Assembly: GCA_964058845.1 (NCBI GenBank)
Contig: CAXKVR010000026.1
Location: 124,001-188,000, forward strand
Length of the DNA stretch: 64,000 nt
Direction of reading: 5' to 3'
From: Carex sylvatica
Lineage: Eukaryota; Streptophyta; Magnoliopsida; Poales; Cyperaceae
Shown here: positions 24,105 to 35,437 of the stretch, piece after piece
Layout: every line of letters begins with the position of its first letter
Numbering within the stretch: position 1 is the first letter of the stretch
Translations under genes and position numbers: made by a program
Notes under the pieces: generated by a model
Database searches by the model: none
Seen by the model: only the letters and a program-made list of their open reading frames with translations
What the model was told of the DNA's origin: nothing

Positions 24105-24472
24105 ATGGCTAGGGTGCTATTGGGTTGCATAGAGGACTACGGTGCTACGGTTCAATATTTGAGTTTTTAAAATCCTAACGGTCGATCCGAACCGTTAATC
24201 TTGTTCTCCATATTAATATGTGTTTGGAGACCAAATTTTATATAGTTAGAAAATCAAATATATGAATGGTGCATAATTTTTAGATCAAGTGATTTTCTAC
24301 CTATTTAAAAAAATAGTAAATTTTTTTCAAAGAATATAAAATTTGGTCTCCAAACACATATTAATATGGAGAACAAGATGAACGGTTCGAATCGACCGTT
24401 CAAATTTTAAAAAGTCAAATATTGAGCCGTAGCACCGTAGCTCTCTATGCAACCTATAGCACCCTAGCCTTA

Positions 24473-24475
<3 letters not shown>
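24099..24475. mobile_element. Shared-core hairpin MITE, copy 2
   Basis: The same inner core as copy 1 (ATCTTGTTCTCCATATTAAT...GGAGACCAAATTTTATA), but entirely different outer ends: GGCTAGGGTGCTAT...GCATAGAG on the left and their inverted match on the right. The centre of the hairpin is also diverged. It is followed by (CT)n(TA)n to about 24506. Confidence 0.85.
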
Positions 24476-24506
<31 letters not shown>

Positions 24507-24509
24507 GCA

Positions 24510-24875
24510 TTAGGGTGCAAATGAATTAGGCTAACTACAAATTTCAAATAATCAAGTTTTTTTAAAAAGCATCTAAATCGTTTCAGCAGGTTTGAGACCC
24601 TATTTTATATTTGAAAAAAAAAATGTTAATTTGCCATTTTTCTAAGTCTCTTAAGAGTCTTTAACTTATGTTTATTTTAATCTTTTTGACATAGTATTGT
24701 AGTATTGAACTATAATATTTAAGTTTGAAATCTTCTCGGTAACATTAAATATATATATATTTTTTTAATAAAAGTGTGTATGTCTTCCACTTATTTCATA
24801 TAGAAACCAAAAACAGTTCATATAATAATCAATGAAATATTAATTCCATTGTGCTAAACAGAATAAACGGCTAAT
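24510..24875. other. No feature recognised
   Basis: AT-rich non-coding sequence. Confidence 0.35.
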
Positions 24876-24879
24876 TAAG

Positions 24880-25745
24880 TCACTACAACAAAAACCACAT
24901 AACAACATAAACTGATTAACTGAGATAGAGGGTAATAAAGGTCATAAGGACTGTATCAGTACAAAACAAATAGTTAAAAATAACAAGCTAGAGCAAGTAG
25001 TTCTAATATAACTAGCAAGTGAAGAAGAGCTAGGGGAATAAGATCAAGAAGAGGAGCCAGGAGAGGAAGGGTCTGAATCAGAGGGCAGTAAACCATCATC
25101 TAAATCAGCAAGCTCAGTTATGTCTCTCAAGTAGGTTGATAGATCTGACTCCTCTGACCCAAGTCCTTGAGTGTCCTTTGAATATAGGTAGCTTCTCCCA
25201 ACTGAGTTATCTAAATCTGACAGTATTATCAAACTGCTTATCTGAATCAAGAGAGAGACATTCATAGACATAATCAATGTTAATTTCTTATCTAATTTTG
25301 CATCAATAAGAAGTGAAATAATTAATAAATGTGCCTATACTGGTAAGAGTTGGAAGAGAGACATCATTAAAGCATAACTTATTTCGCACTAATTAAATAA
25401 TCTAAAGAGTGGTAGCTCTAATTAATTTTACTACAATGGTATCTTTTAAAGGTATACAGGAGTCTAAAAATCACAGATCTTCCAAGACTGTATAATCATA
25501 TTGAAAATCATTATGGTGAGATTTATGTAGTATTTAAGAACTAGTTTATTGTGTTTATTTTTAGAGCATAAATTATTTTGTACTAAACAAATAATTCTGG
25601 CAGCTCTAATTAATTTAACTAAAATGATATCTTTTAAAGGTATACAAGAGTCTAAAAACTAGAGATCTTTTAAGACTGTACAATCATATTAAAAACCATT
25701 ATGGTGAGATTTTTGTAATATTTAAGAACTAGTTTTTTGCGTTTA
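24880..25745 (-). pseudogene. Third LINE ORF2 fragment (C-terminus and 3' UTR) with an internal duplication
   Basis: On the minus strand about 25540-25400 reads SLEDLWFLDS..IPLKD, parallel to TMEDIWLLNAPIPLKD in the LINE at 13.6 kb. It continues through RNKLCFNDVSLPTLTSIGT near 25390-25330 to an acidic, Ser-rich tail ending SDSDPSSPGSSS at about 25044. A segment of about 185 bp is tandemly duplicated (about 25375-25560 and 25561-25745, both with ATCTTTTAAAGGTATAC and CATTATGGTGAGATTT). Stops interrupt the frame, so it is not functional. The stretch below 25040 is its likely 3' UTR. Confidence 0.65.
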
Positions 25746-26587
25746 TTTTGTAGTATACTAGTATATAAGTAGTTATATGTTGTTTTGTTCTTGTGTTATA
25801 GGTGCTATTATTATGCCCTATCATTATTATAATATTATTGGATAATGATTATTAAGTATATAAATGAATTATATGGACTTTCGAAATTTAGAAAATATAT
25901 CTTAATTAAAATGTATATTAAGATTTGATGTTCATTTTATTCCGTTTAGAAGTGAAATCATTGAATGATCACTTTGTCGTATAATCTCATCGAATGTGTT
26001 TTAAAGAATGTTGTAGGAAAATGTTTTAATGGCCGTTTAATCATTAATGGCAATCAAAACATTATGAATATATTTAACGGATGCCTGTTTGCAGATGAAA
26101 ATAATTAATCGGTCATTTTTTTCGATTAATCGGTCATTTTTTTCGATTAATCGGTCATTTTACCGTTTAATCGTCCGTTTATTCTCAATTATTTTAATTT
26201 GTTTATTTCCTTTTGTTCTAATTTGTTTCAATGAATATTTATTTTCACATTAATTTTTTTTTATGTGATAGTGTGTGATAATAAGTTTTATAAATCATGT
26301 ATTGTAGTTTTATTTGTGCTTGGATATGCATCCAATATTTTTTATATATGTTTTTTCTTCTTATTTACTTTGAAATTGATTAATTCTTTTGTTATTTATA
26401 TACCATATATTTTTCTTACTTATTGATGTAATTTTTTCAATTAGTTCATATTTATTTATAAAATTAAGTTGTTATTATAAACTAAATTTAGTGATTTTAT
26501 ATTGGAATGTTTCATTTCTTTCAAATAATATGTTATTAGCATTTGAAAAAGTTTAATTCTTGAATTTATTTTTTCATTAAATAAATG
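25746..26587. other. AT-rich stretch with a 21-bp triplication
   Basis: TTAATCGGTCATTTTTTTCG occurs nearly three times in a row at about 26105-26165, with a further GTTTAATCGTCCGTTTA variant. Nothing else was recognised. If the copia element were complete, its 3' LTR would lie here, but the sequence does not match the 5' LTR. Confidence 0.5.
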
Positions 26588-26601
26588 TGCTACAACCAAC
26601 A
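26588..26601 (-). repeat. 14-bp remnant of the 3' LTR
   Basis: TGTTGGTTGTAGCA on the minus strand directly follows the polypurine tract and equals the first 14 bases of the 5' LTR. The sequence beyond it has no match to the LTR, so the 3' LTR has been deleted or displaced. Confidence 0.75.
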
Positions 26602-26617
26602 ATCTCCCCCTTTTGAC
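26602..26617 (-). promoter_or_regulatory. Polypurine tract of the copia element
   Basis: The minus strand reads GTCAAAAGGGGGAGAT immediately before the LTR terminus TGTTGG, the site where plus-strand DNA synthesis would be primed. Related purine tracts lie upstream at about 26691-26702, 26740-26750 and 26763-26771, as is common in SIRE-type elements. Confidence 0.8.
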
Positions 26618-27392
26618 GATTTGCAAAAACATACAATGCGAGTAAATGCATAAGTCTAATTTTGCATTGTCTAGCCATTGGTACCAATTTCTCCCCCTTT
26701 TGAAAATCGACGAAAGGGAGAAAAATAAACACATTTGCAAAATGCTCCCCCTGAAAATATGCACCCCCCTCAATTTAGTAATATTATACGGATAAATAAA
26801 ATATAATTGAGGGTATATTCTTCTATTTTTCGTAACAAGTGACAAATACATTTTAAAACAAAAATTGTTATTCGATAAATCAATTCATGCATATATACAT
26901 ATGCACATAAGTCAATTAATTTTATGCGTTTCAACATTCCATATAACTTATCAAAGTTCCAATATATACAAGTATAGGCATTCAACAATTTTGCAATTTA
27001 ACCCTTGACAAGTTATCAATTCATACAATTTCTACATCACTTCCTACATTTTATACATATCATCATCAATCAACAAATTTTCACGATATAGCAATTCAAA
27101 TAAGTCATGCAAATGATATTTTTTGCATTTTAATCCTATCAAAAGTTCACAATTCATAAGATATAACAATTATGCAATTTAACCCTTAAATCCACAATTC
27201 ATCAAATTTGACTTAACAATACAAGCAATTTAAACAATTCAAAACTACAATCCAACCAAATTAACATTTAAATTTAACATGCAACTAAGAGAATAAGAGT
27301 TCATAGTAACCAAATTAGCAAATTAAATTTAAAATTAAATTTTGCTACTCGTTGTCTTGTCGATAGAATGGACCAGCGGCTTGAGGTTCCTC

Positions 27393-28715
27393 TTATTCTT
27401 CATCAATGTTACCGTCTTGTTGATGTGGGGGTGAAGGTCCCGAAGTACTTGAAGCAACTCCATACACTGCTATGAATCGAGATGTGAGACTCGATTGTGA
27501 GTCACGGAGTAAGCCGATGTTTCTTGCATTGAGGTCGACTTGATTTCGTATGTTCCTCATTTCATCTCTCATTTCTTGAGTCTCCATACGTTGTGCATAC
27601 AGTTGTTGACAAATCCAAGTCATTTGTGCTTCGGTGCCTTGTGGTGGTTGAAATTCGCCCGGTATTAGAAATTGTTGAGGGAATTGGTCTTGGTATGGTG
27701 GAACTTGTGCCGGGTTTTCTTGTTGTTGATGCTCTTTGGGATCCCAATATTGATTTGGAAGAACATTTTGCCTATTTATCCATCGATTTATATCCCGTTG
27801 ATCGGGAGAATAGTGCATTAGACCCGAAGCGGTAGTAACTAGAACCCAACATATCTTAGTTAACTGAGAAACCAAGTTAGTCGGGAAGAAGTAGTGTTGG
27901 TCCGATGATATTTCAATACCATTTGTCCGAATGATTTTATGGATGAGATGGGCATATGGCAAGTGTGCCACCGTGCTTCCAAAAGTGTTTTGCATGTGAC
28001 GAAGGATGATGTATGGGATGTTGAATTATTTGTCATCCTTTTGAATGAGGTGGCGTAGGTAGTACATTGGTCACCATTCAAGATTGGTTTTGATTATGGC
28101 TTTTGGAACGAGAATGTTGTTTATAAAAATGAATAACAATCTATGCATGGATGAAAGATGAGATACATAGGCTGGAGCACCACTGATATTGTTCTGATCA
28201 AATCATTTCTTGTAATTATCGGCTGTATCAACGGCCATTTGAGTCCAACCCCTCAAGAGATATGTTTCCTCACCCTCATTCGGCAATTCAAGCCATTGTG
28301 CCACATTCTCAAGTGAGAGATGAATTTCTTTCCCGTAAACCCAAGTGGTGAGATAGAATGGATTTTTCTTAATTGCAAGATTGGCATAAAAGGTTCGTGT
28401 AAGAAGGTCGGTATATGGTTCACAAGCGGTCAAGATTGATTCCTAACTCCAATGGTTTATAAACTCAATGATTTTATCGTCTTCGGGTTGACGAAAGGTA
28501 ACCGATGCCTTAGTAAAATAGTAACAATCCGCTAAATGCCAGTTCTTAAAATTAAACATAAAGTTCTCATGTCCCGTTGCATCCCGAAATAGGTATTTGT
28601 TGGTTTGTTCATATTCAAAGTTTGGTTCAAGGTCTGCACCGCTACCTTGACCTTCCTCAAGTCCTAATCGGACTCTTTTCTTGCCCTTAGAAATCGCACT
28701 TTTCTTTGAAGTCAT
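27393..28715 (-). pseudogene. Third ORF of the copia element (plant transposon-associated protein, 'env-like' by position only)
   Basis: A single frame from ATG at 28715 to the stop at 27393 (about 440 codons) is broken by in-frame stops near 28443, 28203, about 28080 and 28025. The N-terminus is basic and Ser/Lys-rich (SKKSAISKGKKR). The middle has FYANLAIKKNPFYLTTWVYG and a WLELP phrase, which resemble the uncharacterised plant transposon proteins often found with LTR elements (my recollection of Pfam family Transposase_32). The C-terminus is Gln/Pro-rich, followed by a heptad-like stretch (METQEMRDEMRNIRNQVDLN) likely to form a coiled coil. No signal peptide or membrane helix is evident, so an envelope role is not supported. 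Function unknown. Confidence 0.7.
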
Positions 28716-29080
28716 TCGATTAAGTTAAAATTGAGAAATTACCGATTGAAGAATTAAGCACCAATCCGAGAAGAGAAGGAGACTTGAAGCGTAATGGTGA
28801 AGTCGGATCTTCAATCGAACGGTTAGATCACCGGAATTCAAACTAGGGTTTTGGTTAGGGTTTAGGAGAAGAGATGAGAGAGAGAGAGAGAAACTTGAAT
28901 TTGAGGGTAGATTCGGGTAGAGGGAAGAGAGGAGAAGAGAAATCCGAAAAAATTTATTGATTTGGTTTAGTGTGGTGGCCAAAATATGAGGAGAGAGAGA
29001 GAACGGCGGAGAGAGACAAAGAGAGAAAGAAAGAAGAAGGAGAGGAGACGTGAGAGAAAGAAGAGGAAGGGACGGGTCCG
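28716..29080 (-). promoter_or_regulatory. Plant-gene-like leader upstream of the third ORF
   Basis: On the minus strand the 350 bases before the ATG at 28715 are strongly CT-rich and contain two telo-box words (AAACCCTA) at 28844-28863. This is the usual look of a plant ribosomal- or housekeeping-gene 5' UTR, not of retroelement coding DNA. No TATA box is obvious. It may be a separate promoter and leader for the third ORF. Confidence 0.45.
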
Positions 29081-29104
29081 GATCCGTTTATCTGTATTTT
29101 TTGC

Positions 29105-29640
29105 CTAAAACATTACAACGTTTTATAAAACGTTACCAACATTTTCTCAATTACTGCATGATTTCTCTAAAACGTTATAACGTTTTCCAAATGCTACGTA
29201 ATATTTAGCACTGACTCGAAATGACCTTTTGCCAAAAAAATTATTTCTCAGATTTTCAACTTTTGATTTAAATCATTACCAACGTTTATGAAACGTTACC
29301 ACGTTTATAAACCGTTACCACGTTTATAAACCGTTACCAATATTTATAAAAATACTGCATAATTTTCATGAAACGTTACAACGATTTTGAAAACGTTATG
29401 TAACGTTTAGCACTGACTCGAAACGACTTTTTTTTGTCAAAAATTCCATTTCTCATATTTTTTAACATTTGATTTAAATCGTTACTAACGTTTATAAAAC
29501 GTTATAATGTTTTTTCTATTTTGCCTGTATTTGATGAAAAACGTTACAACGTTTTATAAACGTTACAACGTTTTATAAACGTTACCAATATTTTACCTGT
29601 ATTGCCTGTTAATTGAGTATATTCGATGAAAATGTTACCA
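29105..29640 (-). repeat. AACGTT repeat array between pol and the third ORF
   Basis: About fifteen AACGTT hexamers occur, many paired as AACGTTACAACGTT (8-bp period) or linked by TTATA(A), mixed with a longer unit that includes GCACTGACTCGAAA. The same words fill the 5' LTR at 35989-36640. The array is non-coding. Confidence 0.85.
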
Positions 29641-29721
29641 ACATTTTGCTTTGGCAGACAAGTCTTAAGATGAACTATTTTGATTGCTATGAATTCTTTT
29701 GAAGTGAGGATTTAATATGCC

Positions 29722-30990
29722 TTATTCTCTAAGTTCTAGCATGCCTAATTTGAACCTTAATTCATTGTGTTGTTGAGTATTCAAGGATTTTGTAAATATA
29801 TCAGCAATTTGATTTTTGGTATCAATATGTATAAGTTCTATTTCACCTTTCTCAATATGATCCCTAATAAAATAATGCCTTATTTCTATGTGCTTGGTTC
29901 TAGAATGGAGAACCAGATTTTTGGATATCATTATGGCACTAGTATTGTCACACATTATTGGTACGTTGCAGAAGCGAATTTCATAATCATTTAGACTTTT
30001 GATCATCCAAAGAATTTGTATGCAACAACTACCGGTCGCTACATACTTGGCTTCCGTAGTGGAAAGGGCGAGGTTTATTTGCGACTCGACCATGAGATAA
30101 GTGATCCACCAATGAATTGGCATGTATCACTTGTACTTTTTCTATTCATTCAGTCTCTGGCAAAATCGACATCGGTATATCCTATTAAGTCGAAATCCGA
30201 TTGTTTGTCATACCATAATCTCAAATTTAAACTACCTTTGACATATTTAAGTATTCTTTTAACGGCTTTCAAGTATAGTTCTTTGAGATTTGCTTGATAC
30301 CTAGCACATAGACATACCGCAAATATTATATCGAGTCTATTAGTGGTTAAATAGAGTAGACTACCTATCATAGCTCGGTATTGAGTGATGTTGACCGATG
30401 TGCTATTTGGATTCGAGTCAAGATTTGCATTGGTTGTCATTGGTGTCTTGCTCGTATTGCTCTCGGTCATTCCAAACTTCTTGATCAATTTCTTCGCATA
30501 TTTGGTTTGGCTCACAAATGTGCCTTCCCAGAGTTGCTTGATTTGAAGTCCCAAAAAGAAATTCAATTCACCCATCGTGCTCATCTCAAATTCACTACTC
30601 ATAAGAGAAGAAAATTCCTCAACAAGTGCTGCATTAGGTGAACCAAAAATTATGTCATCTACATAAATTTGCACCATCAAAAGTGATCCATCTCTTTTCT
30701 TAGTGAAAAGAGTTGTATCATTTTCTCCTCTAACAAATTCATTTTCAATTAGAAATGAACTCATGCCCTTGGGGCTTGTTTGAGTCCATAAAGTGCTTTG
30801 GTGAGCCTATAGACATGAGTAGGAAGTGTGGAATCAACAAAGTCTTGTGGTTAGTTCACATATACTTTCTCATCTATGAATCCATTCAAAAAATGCACTT
30901 TTAACATCCATTTGTAATAGTTTGAAAATTTTATTTGAGGCATATGCTAAAAGCATTCGAATGGATTCTAGACGAGCTACGGGTGCAAAG
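29722..30990 (-). pseudogene. Copia reverse transcriptase (C-terminal part) and RNase H
   Basis: The palm motif YVDDIIFGS lies near 30660, followed by FFLGLQIKQ and the connection region (SLLYLTTNRLDI). RNase H follows after a frame break at about 30150 (ALSTTEAKYVA, CDNTSAI, HIEIRHYFIRD) and ends at a stop at 29722. Between the integrase tail and this block, at about 30990, the frame runs from KVWEL straight into the FAPVARLES-type segment, so roughly 50 residues of the N-terminal fingers are deleted. A T-run length change near 30885 adds a frameshift. The protein would have copied element RNA into DNA; it is inactive. Confidence 0.85.
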
Positions 30991-32407
30991 TTCCCAAACT
31001 TTGTTCCTTTCAAATTGAGCAAGTTCTTCTTGGATGGCACAAATCCAATTAGGATCTATATTTGCATCTTTAAAAATTTTAGGTTCAATATGAGATACAA
31101 ATGCACAATGTCTGATCATTTGATTTAATCCGGACCTAGTCTTAACCATTTCCCTTGGATCTCTAATTACATTAGAGAGAGGATGAGAATGTACTTTCCT
31201 TATGTCTTTGGGAATTTGATACTCAATTCGTGGAGGTTGTATCTCTTCGGTTTGCATACCATCAACTATTGGATCCGTCTCTATATTGGTTGCATCTACC
31301 ACTATTGGATCCAACTCAATATTTGTTGCATCCATGTCAGATTGAGTTTGCTCGGATGGATTCTCAATTGTGTCGGTGCTTGTCTCGACTTCATCTTGGT
31401 CAAGAGTTGGAACTTCAATACCTACAATTTGAATACCTTGCTCGACCTTTTGATTAGCACATTCATCAAATTTAACATGCACAGATTCTATAACAATCCG
31501 TTGTGATGCTATGTATATTCTATATGCTTTACTTGATATTGAATACCTTACAAACACTCCCTCAATTGATTTAGAATCAAATTTTGTTACTTTAGGAGAT
31601 TCATCAAGAATAAAGCATTTATACCCAAATACTCTAAAATGAGATATTTTTGGCTTATACCCCTTCCATAGCTCATAAGGTATTTTATTCAAAATAGACC
31701 TTATGCTTACGCGATTTACCACGTAGCATGCCGTATTAACGGCTTCGGCCCAAAGGTGTTTAGGTAAGGAATATTCATTAAGCATGGTACGAGCAAGCTC
31801 AACTAAGGTTTAGTTTTTCCTCTCAACTACCCCATTTTGTTGTGGTGTGCGAGGAGCCGAATACTCATGTTTATATCCCATTTTAGAGCATAGTTGATCA
31901 AATTTTGCATTTTTAAATTCCCCCCTCCCCCCCGATCACTTCTAATCCTAATGATTTTTGATAACTTTTTATTTTCAACACGTTTGCAAAATTCAATGAA
32001 ATTACTAATTGCTCCATCCTTGTGTTGTAAGAACAAAACCCAAGTAAAACAATTGTAATCATCTACAATCACATATGCATATTTCTTTTTGGCCAAAGTT
32101 GGTACGCTAATAGGTCCAAATAAGTCCATGTTAATTGTAGGGGTTCATTGGTTGAAACCATGTCTTTGAATTTAAAACTATTCTTGGTTTGTTTATCTTG
32201 AACACATGCATCACATAATCCTTCAAGTTCTAGTTTATATGTTGGTAACCCACAAACTAGGTCTAATTTAACCAATTTTCTAATGGTATCAATTGAAACA
32301 TGACCTAGTCTACGATGCCATAATCTAGATCCGATTGATATGGCACTTAGGCAAGTTTCACCGGAATCAAAATGGGTAAAGTACAAGTAATAAATATTTT
32401 TCTTCAT
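30991..32407 (-). pseudogene. Copia integrase
   Basis: The zinc-binding HHCC region (LWHRRLGH...CDACVQDKQ) is at about 32320-32190. The catalytic core follows, with the first Asp in MDLFGP (about 32129), the second Asp in RSDRGG (about 31945) and the Glu in NGVVERKN (about 31815). A run of G/C at 31919-31937 is expanded and shifts the frame between the second Asp and the Glu, and a stop follows ERKN. The C-terminal region and an acidic linker (repeats of DATNIE.DPIV) lead into reverse transcriptase. The enzyme would have inserted the element DNA; it is inactive. Confidence 0.85.
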
Positions 32408-32445
32408 TTTATCTGAGTATATTAAAGCATCATCCGAAGACCTAA

Positions 32446-33150
32446 CTATGTGGCAAGCATCGATATAAAATTTTGCATAATAACCAGATTCGCATAACTT
32501 ACTAACACAAAGTTATAATCTAACCCATCAACAAGGTATACATTTGATATGGTCAAGTGTTGGTTACCAATTGAGCCTATTCCAATAATAGAGCTCTTCC
32601 TTTGATTATTTTCAAAGGTAACCGTACCTCCATCATATGGTTCTAAGAGTTTAAAAATAGATTTATTACCGGTCATATGGTGTGAGCATCCATATTACCG
32701 GTCATATGGTTCTAAGAGTTTGATATGGTCAAGTGTTGGTTACCAATTGAGCCTATTCCAATAATAGAGCTCTTCCTTTGATTATTTTCAAAGGTAACCG
32801 TACCTCCATCATATGGTTCTAAGAGCTAATAGGTCAATGATCCAAGCACTTTCCTTTTGAGTTGTAATCAAACACACCTACAACGTATATATTAGTTATT
32901 GTTGAGATAGTAACTAACATATACCTTGTTTTAATCTCTCCCTTTGTTTTTGGCAATTTGAATAAGCTAAGGGAGATTAAGTGTTAATTTAAGCTAATTT
33001 AGCTTTAGGAACCCACACAATATTTTGTTTGTTGTATGCATTCCTAAATCTATATTCTAAAGAGGTGTGGCCAATTTTACAACAATAATTACACAATGTA
33101 ATTGATGATTTTTGAGAAGTAGAACCTTGTTTGAAAGTGGAAGGGTATTG
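32446..33150 (-). pseudogene. Copia second zinc knuckle and protease, split by a duplication
   Basis: A zinc knuckle (CNYCCKIGHTSLEY, 33093-33052) keeps Cys-Cys-His but has Tyr in place of the last Cys. It is followed by NIVWVPK. The protease starts near 32850 with SAWIID, but the catalytic Asp is not followed by Ser-Gly. Instead the sequence enters a second copy of a downstream segment, and the rest of the site (GCSHHMTG) resumes at about 32691. The remaining domain reads LEPYDGGTVTF...IIGIGSIG. Aspartic-protease function is lost. Confidence 0.75.
32543..32826 (-). repeat. Direct duplication inside the copia protease region (offset 176 bp)
   Basis: Segment 32543-32653 recurs at 32719-32826 almost without change (shared: TTTGATATGGTCAAGTGTTG, TTATTTTCAAAGGTAACCGT, ATCATATGGTTCTAAGAG). 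The short phrase ACCGGTCATATGG flanks the join and may have mediated the event. Confidence 0.9.
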
Positions 33151-33155
33151 GTATT

Positions 33156-35375
33156 TCACTTAATGCAAATTATTATTGTGTGTACCAAATGACTTATTTG
33201 CAACTTTAGATGATCTTTTGTGATGTTGGGAAACATCTCTTGATAAACCATTTCTTTGAGTTTGATTTTGGAAATCATTTTTATTTTTAAGTTCATAAAA
33301 CCATCCATCGGGTCCCTTGAAATAAGTTTTGTTGGATCTTTTTGGATTGAAAGTGTTCCTATCATTACTTTGCAAATTATTTTTGTTCTTATAATTTTTA
33401 TGACTATACTTATACTTAAATGCATGATTTGGTTTAGCATTTGATGATTGAGAAGTATTTTCTTTGTTAATTTCTTTCGCAAGGGAATATTATCATTCTT
33501 GGTGTGGAATTGAAATGTAGTATACTCCTTGCAATCAAAGTTAAGATTTTTCAAAAAAATTTGTTCATTAACCTTAGTTGATATTTGATAATGTTTCCCT
33601 TTTCTTTTCGGGCCTTGTATGCCGTTAGATTCGAATGAGAATTTACCCTTCTCGAATCCAAGACTAATTTTGTTTATTTTGCAATAAGATTGACCATTGA
33701 TCAACTTATCCACATAGTAAGGACTAGACTAGTGGCATTTGAAGATTCACTAGGAGATCTTAATGCCCTTATCTCAGTCTCATGAGTTTGAATTTTCACT
33801 TTTAATATGCCTATTTCACATATATGTGATAATTTTAAATTCCTAATCTCATATTCTAACTTGTCATTTTTAGCAATTAATTTTTGAATAATACATTCAT
33901 TTTCAATCAAGATTCTATTTGACTCATCAAGGAGAGATTACCACATAGTTTCATCATCATACCGTGTTAGAATTTTATTGGTGAAATTTCTTGTCTCATT
34001 GATAATTATATAATTGACTTCATCAATTATTCCACTATATTCTTCACCACCCTCAATTTCATTGTCAAATTTAATTTCGGTTTCATAACCATCAAGACTA
34101 GAGTTGGAATGTACCTTATTAGCAAAGCTTGTTGATGCATCAATCTCACCGTCTCTCTTCTTGGTGTATCTTGATTTAGCAAGATCCATGAGAAAATTGA
34201 TGGTAGTCTCATCGGTGATGTTTTTGCTTGCAATAATTGAGTCCATGTCGATTGTAGAGGAATCTTCATCTACACTTGTCATCAATGCAAGGTTGATCTC
34301 TTGTTCATCCTCCGACTCCATGTCGGATTGCTCCACCTCGCTATCATCCGAGAACAATGCTTGCATTGCTTTAGCCTTCTTTTTACCTTTGTACCATTCG
34401 TACTTTTACCTTGGCCTTCTATCTTGTTGCCCTTCACCATCCACATTTTTCAATTGAGAAAAGAGTTTGAAGCAAGTTTGGATGGTGTGACCTTCTCTAT
34501 GGTAAGAAAAACACATTACTTGTTTGCTTTTCTCTTCTCTTTTCTTGTTGTATTTCCTTTCAAAATCAAGCATAACTTGAAACATCTTGGATAAGAGAAA
34601 GGCATTTTTGGATGTTTCATGGTCAATTTTGTTGATGAATTGATAGACAGGTATTTGAGGAGCTAGAGGGGTTACGGTTTTGTGCCGAAAAAGCCATAGT
34701 TTTGGATTTTGAGCTTTGCTTTAGCTCTCCGGATTGCCGAAGCTTCTCTTCAAAGCTACGAAAATGTGCATAAAGGTCATCCGGTGTGAATGTGTCATGC
34801 GTGCCTTGGATTACTTCTAGTGCACTTACCAATCCGGACCATCTATCCTTCATGAGCATCACCCTCAATAGCTTACCTACAACTTTATTGTTAGAAAGAG
34901 GTTCTCCCAATTTGGTAAATTCATTTTGGATATGCATAAGTCTATTATACATATCCTCAATGCTTTCACCATCTTCTACTTTAAAGTTTTCAAATTTGAC
35001 CTCTAAATCGGTTATCTTGGTACGTTTAATTTGGGTGTTACCCTCATACCGGTTTACAAGAGCATCCCACATTTCTTTTGCAGTTGAGGAGCTACCAAAG
35101 ATTGAGGCAACCGATTCACTAACCAAGTTAAATATAATATTGGTTGCAAGATCATTATCTTTATTTATTTATTTGGATTCGAGAGTCTCACTTTAACTAT
35201 CACTTGCACTCTCGGTAGGCGTGGGGAAGCATTTTGGTATGTATCCATTTTCAATCACATACCATATCTCAAGAATGTTTAGATAGTTATGCATGATTTT
35301 CTTCCAATGCATAAAGTTTTTGGTTGTGTTACCAAAAACTACTAGGGGTTCCTTTACGTGTCTATAAGGTATCAT
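33156..35375 (-). pseudogene. Copia gag
   Basis: The N-terminal segment (35375-35193, containing FMHWKKIMHNYL and WYVIENGY) matches the start of copia-type gag proteins. Two stops follow, then the UBN2-type capsid region (35126-34623; EMWDALVNRYEG, LEVKFENFKVEDGES). The first zinc knuckle (CFSYHREGHTIQTC, 34513-34471) has Tyr for the second Cys. The acidic region (34366-33938, SDDSEVEQSDMESEDEQ) and a Lys/Asn-rich region (33713-33156) follow in shifted frames. Gag would package the element RNA; several breaks make it inactive. Confidence 0.82.
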
Positions 35376-35425
35376 TTGTCAAGTTGATCTAACTCTAATT
35401 AAGTGTGTCTTAATTTGAGTAACTT

Positions 35426-35437
35426 GCTCTGATACCA
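35426..35437 (-). promoter_or_regulatory. Primer-binding site of the copia element
   Basis: TGGTATCAGAGC on the minus strand, three bases past the LTR end (AACA then AAC), is the standard complement of the initiator Met-tRNA 3' end used by plant copia elements. Confidence 0.9.

Noticed and set aside
29105..29640. The AACGTT block as the true 3' LTR of the copia element
   Set aside because: It lacks the first 200 bases of the LTR and the TGTTGG end. The polypurine tract and LTR terminus are found instead at 26588-26617.
31183..31506. 107-codon plus-strand frame
   Set aside because: Shadow of the copia integrase-reverse transcriptase linker on the other strand.
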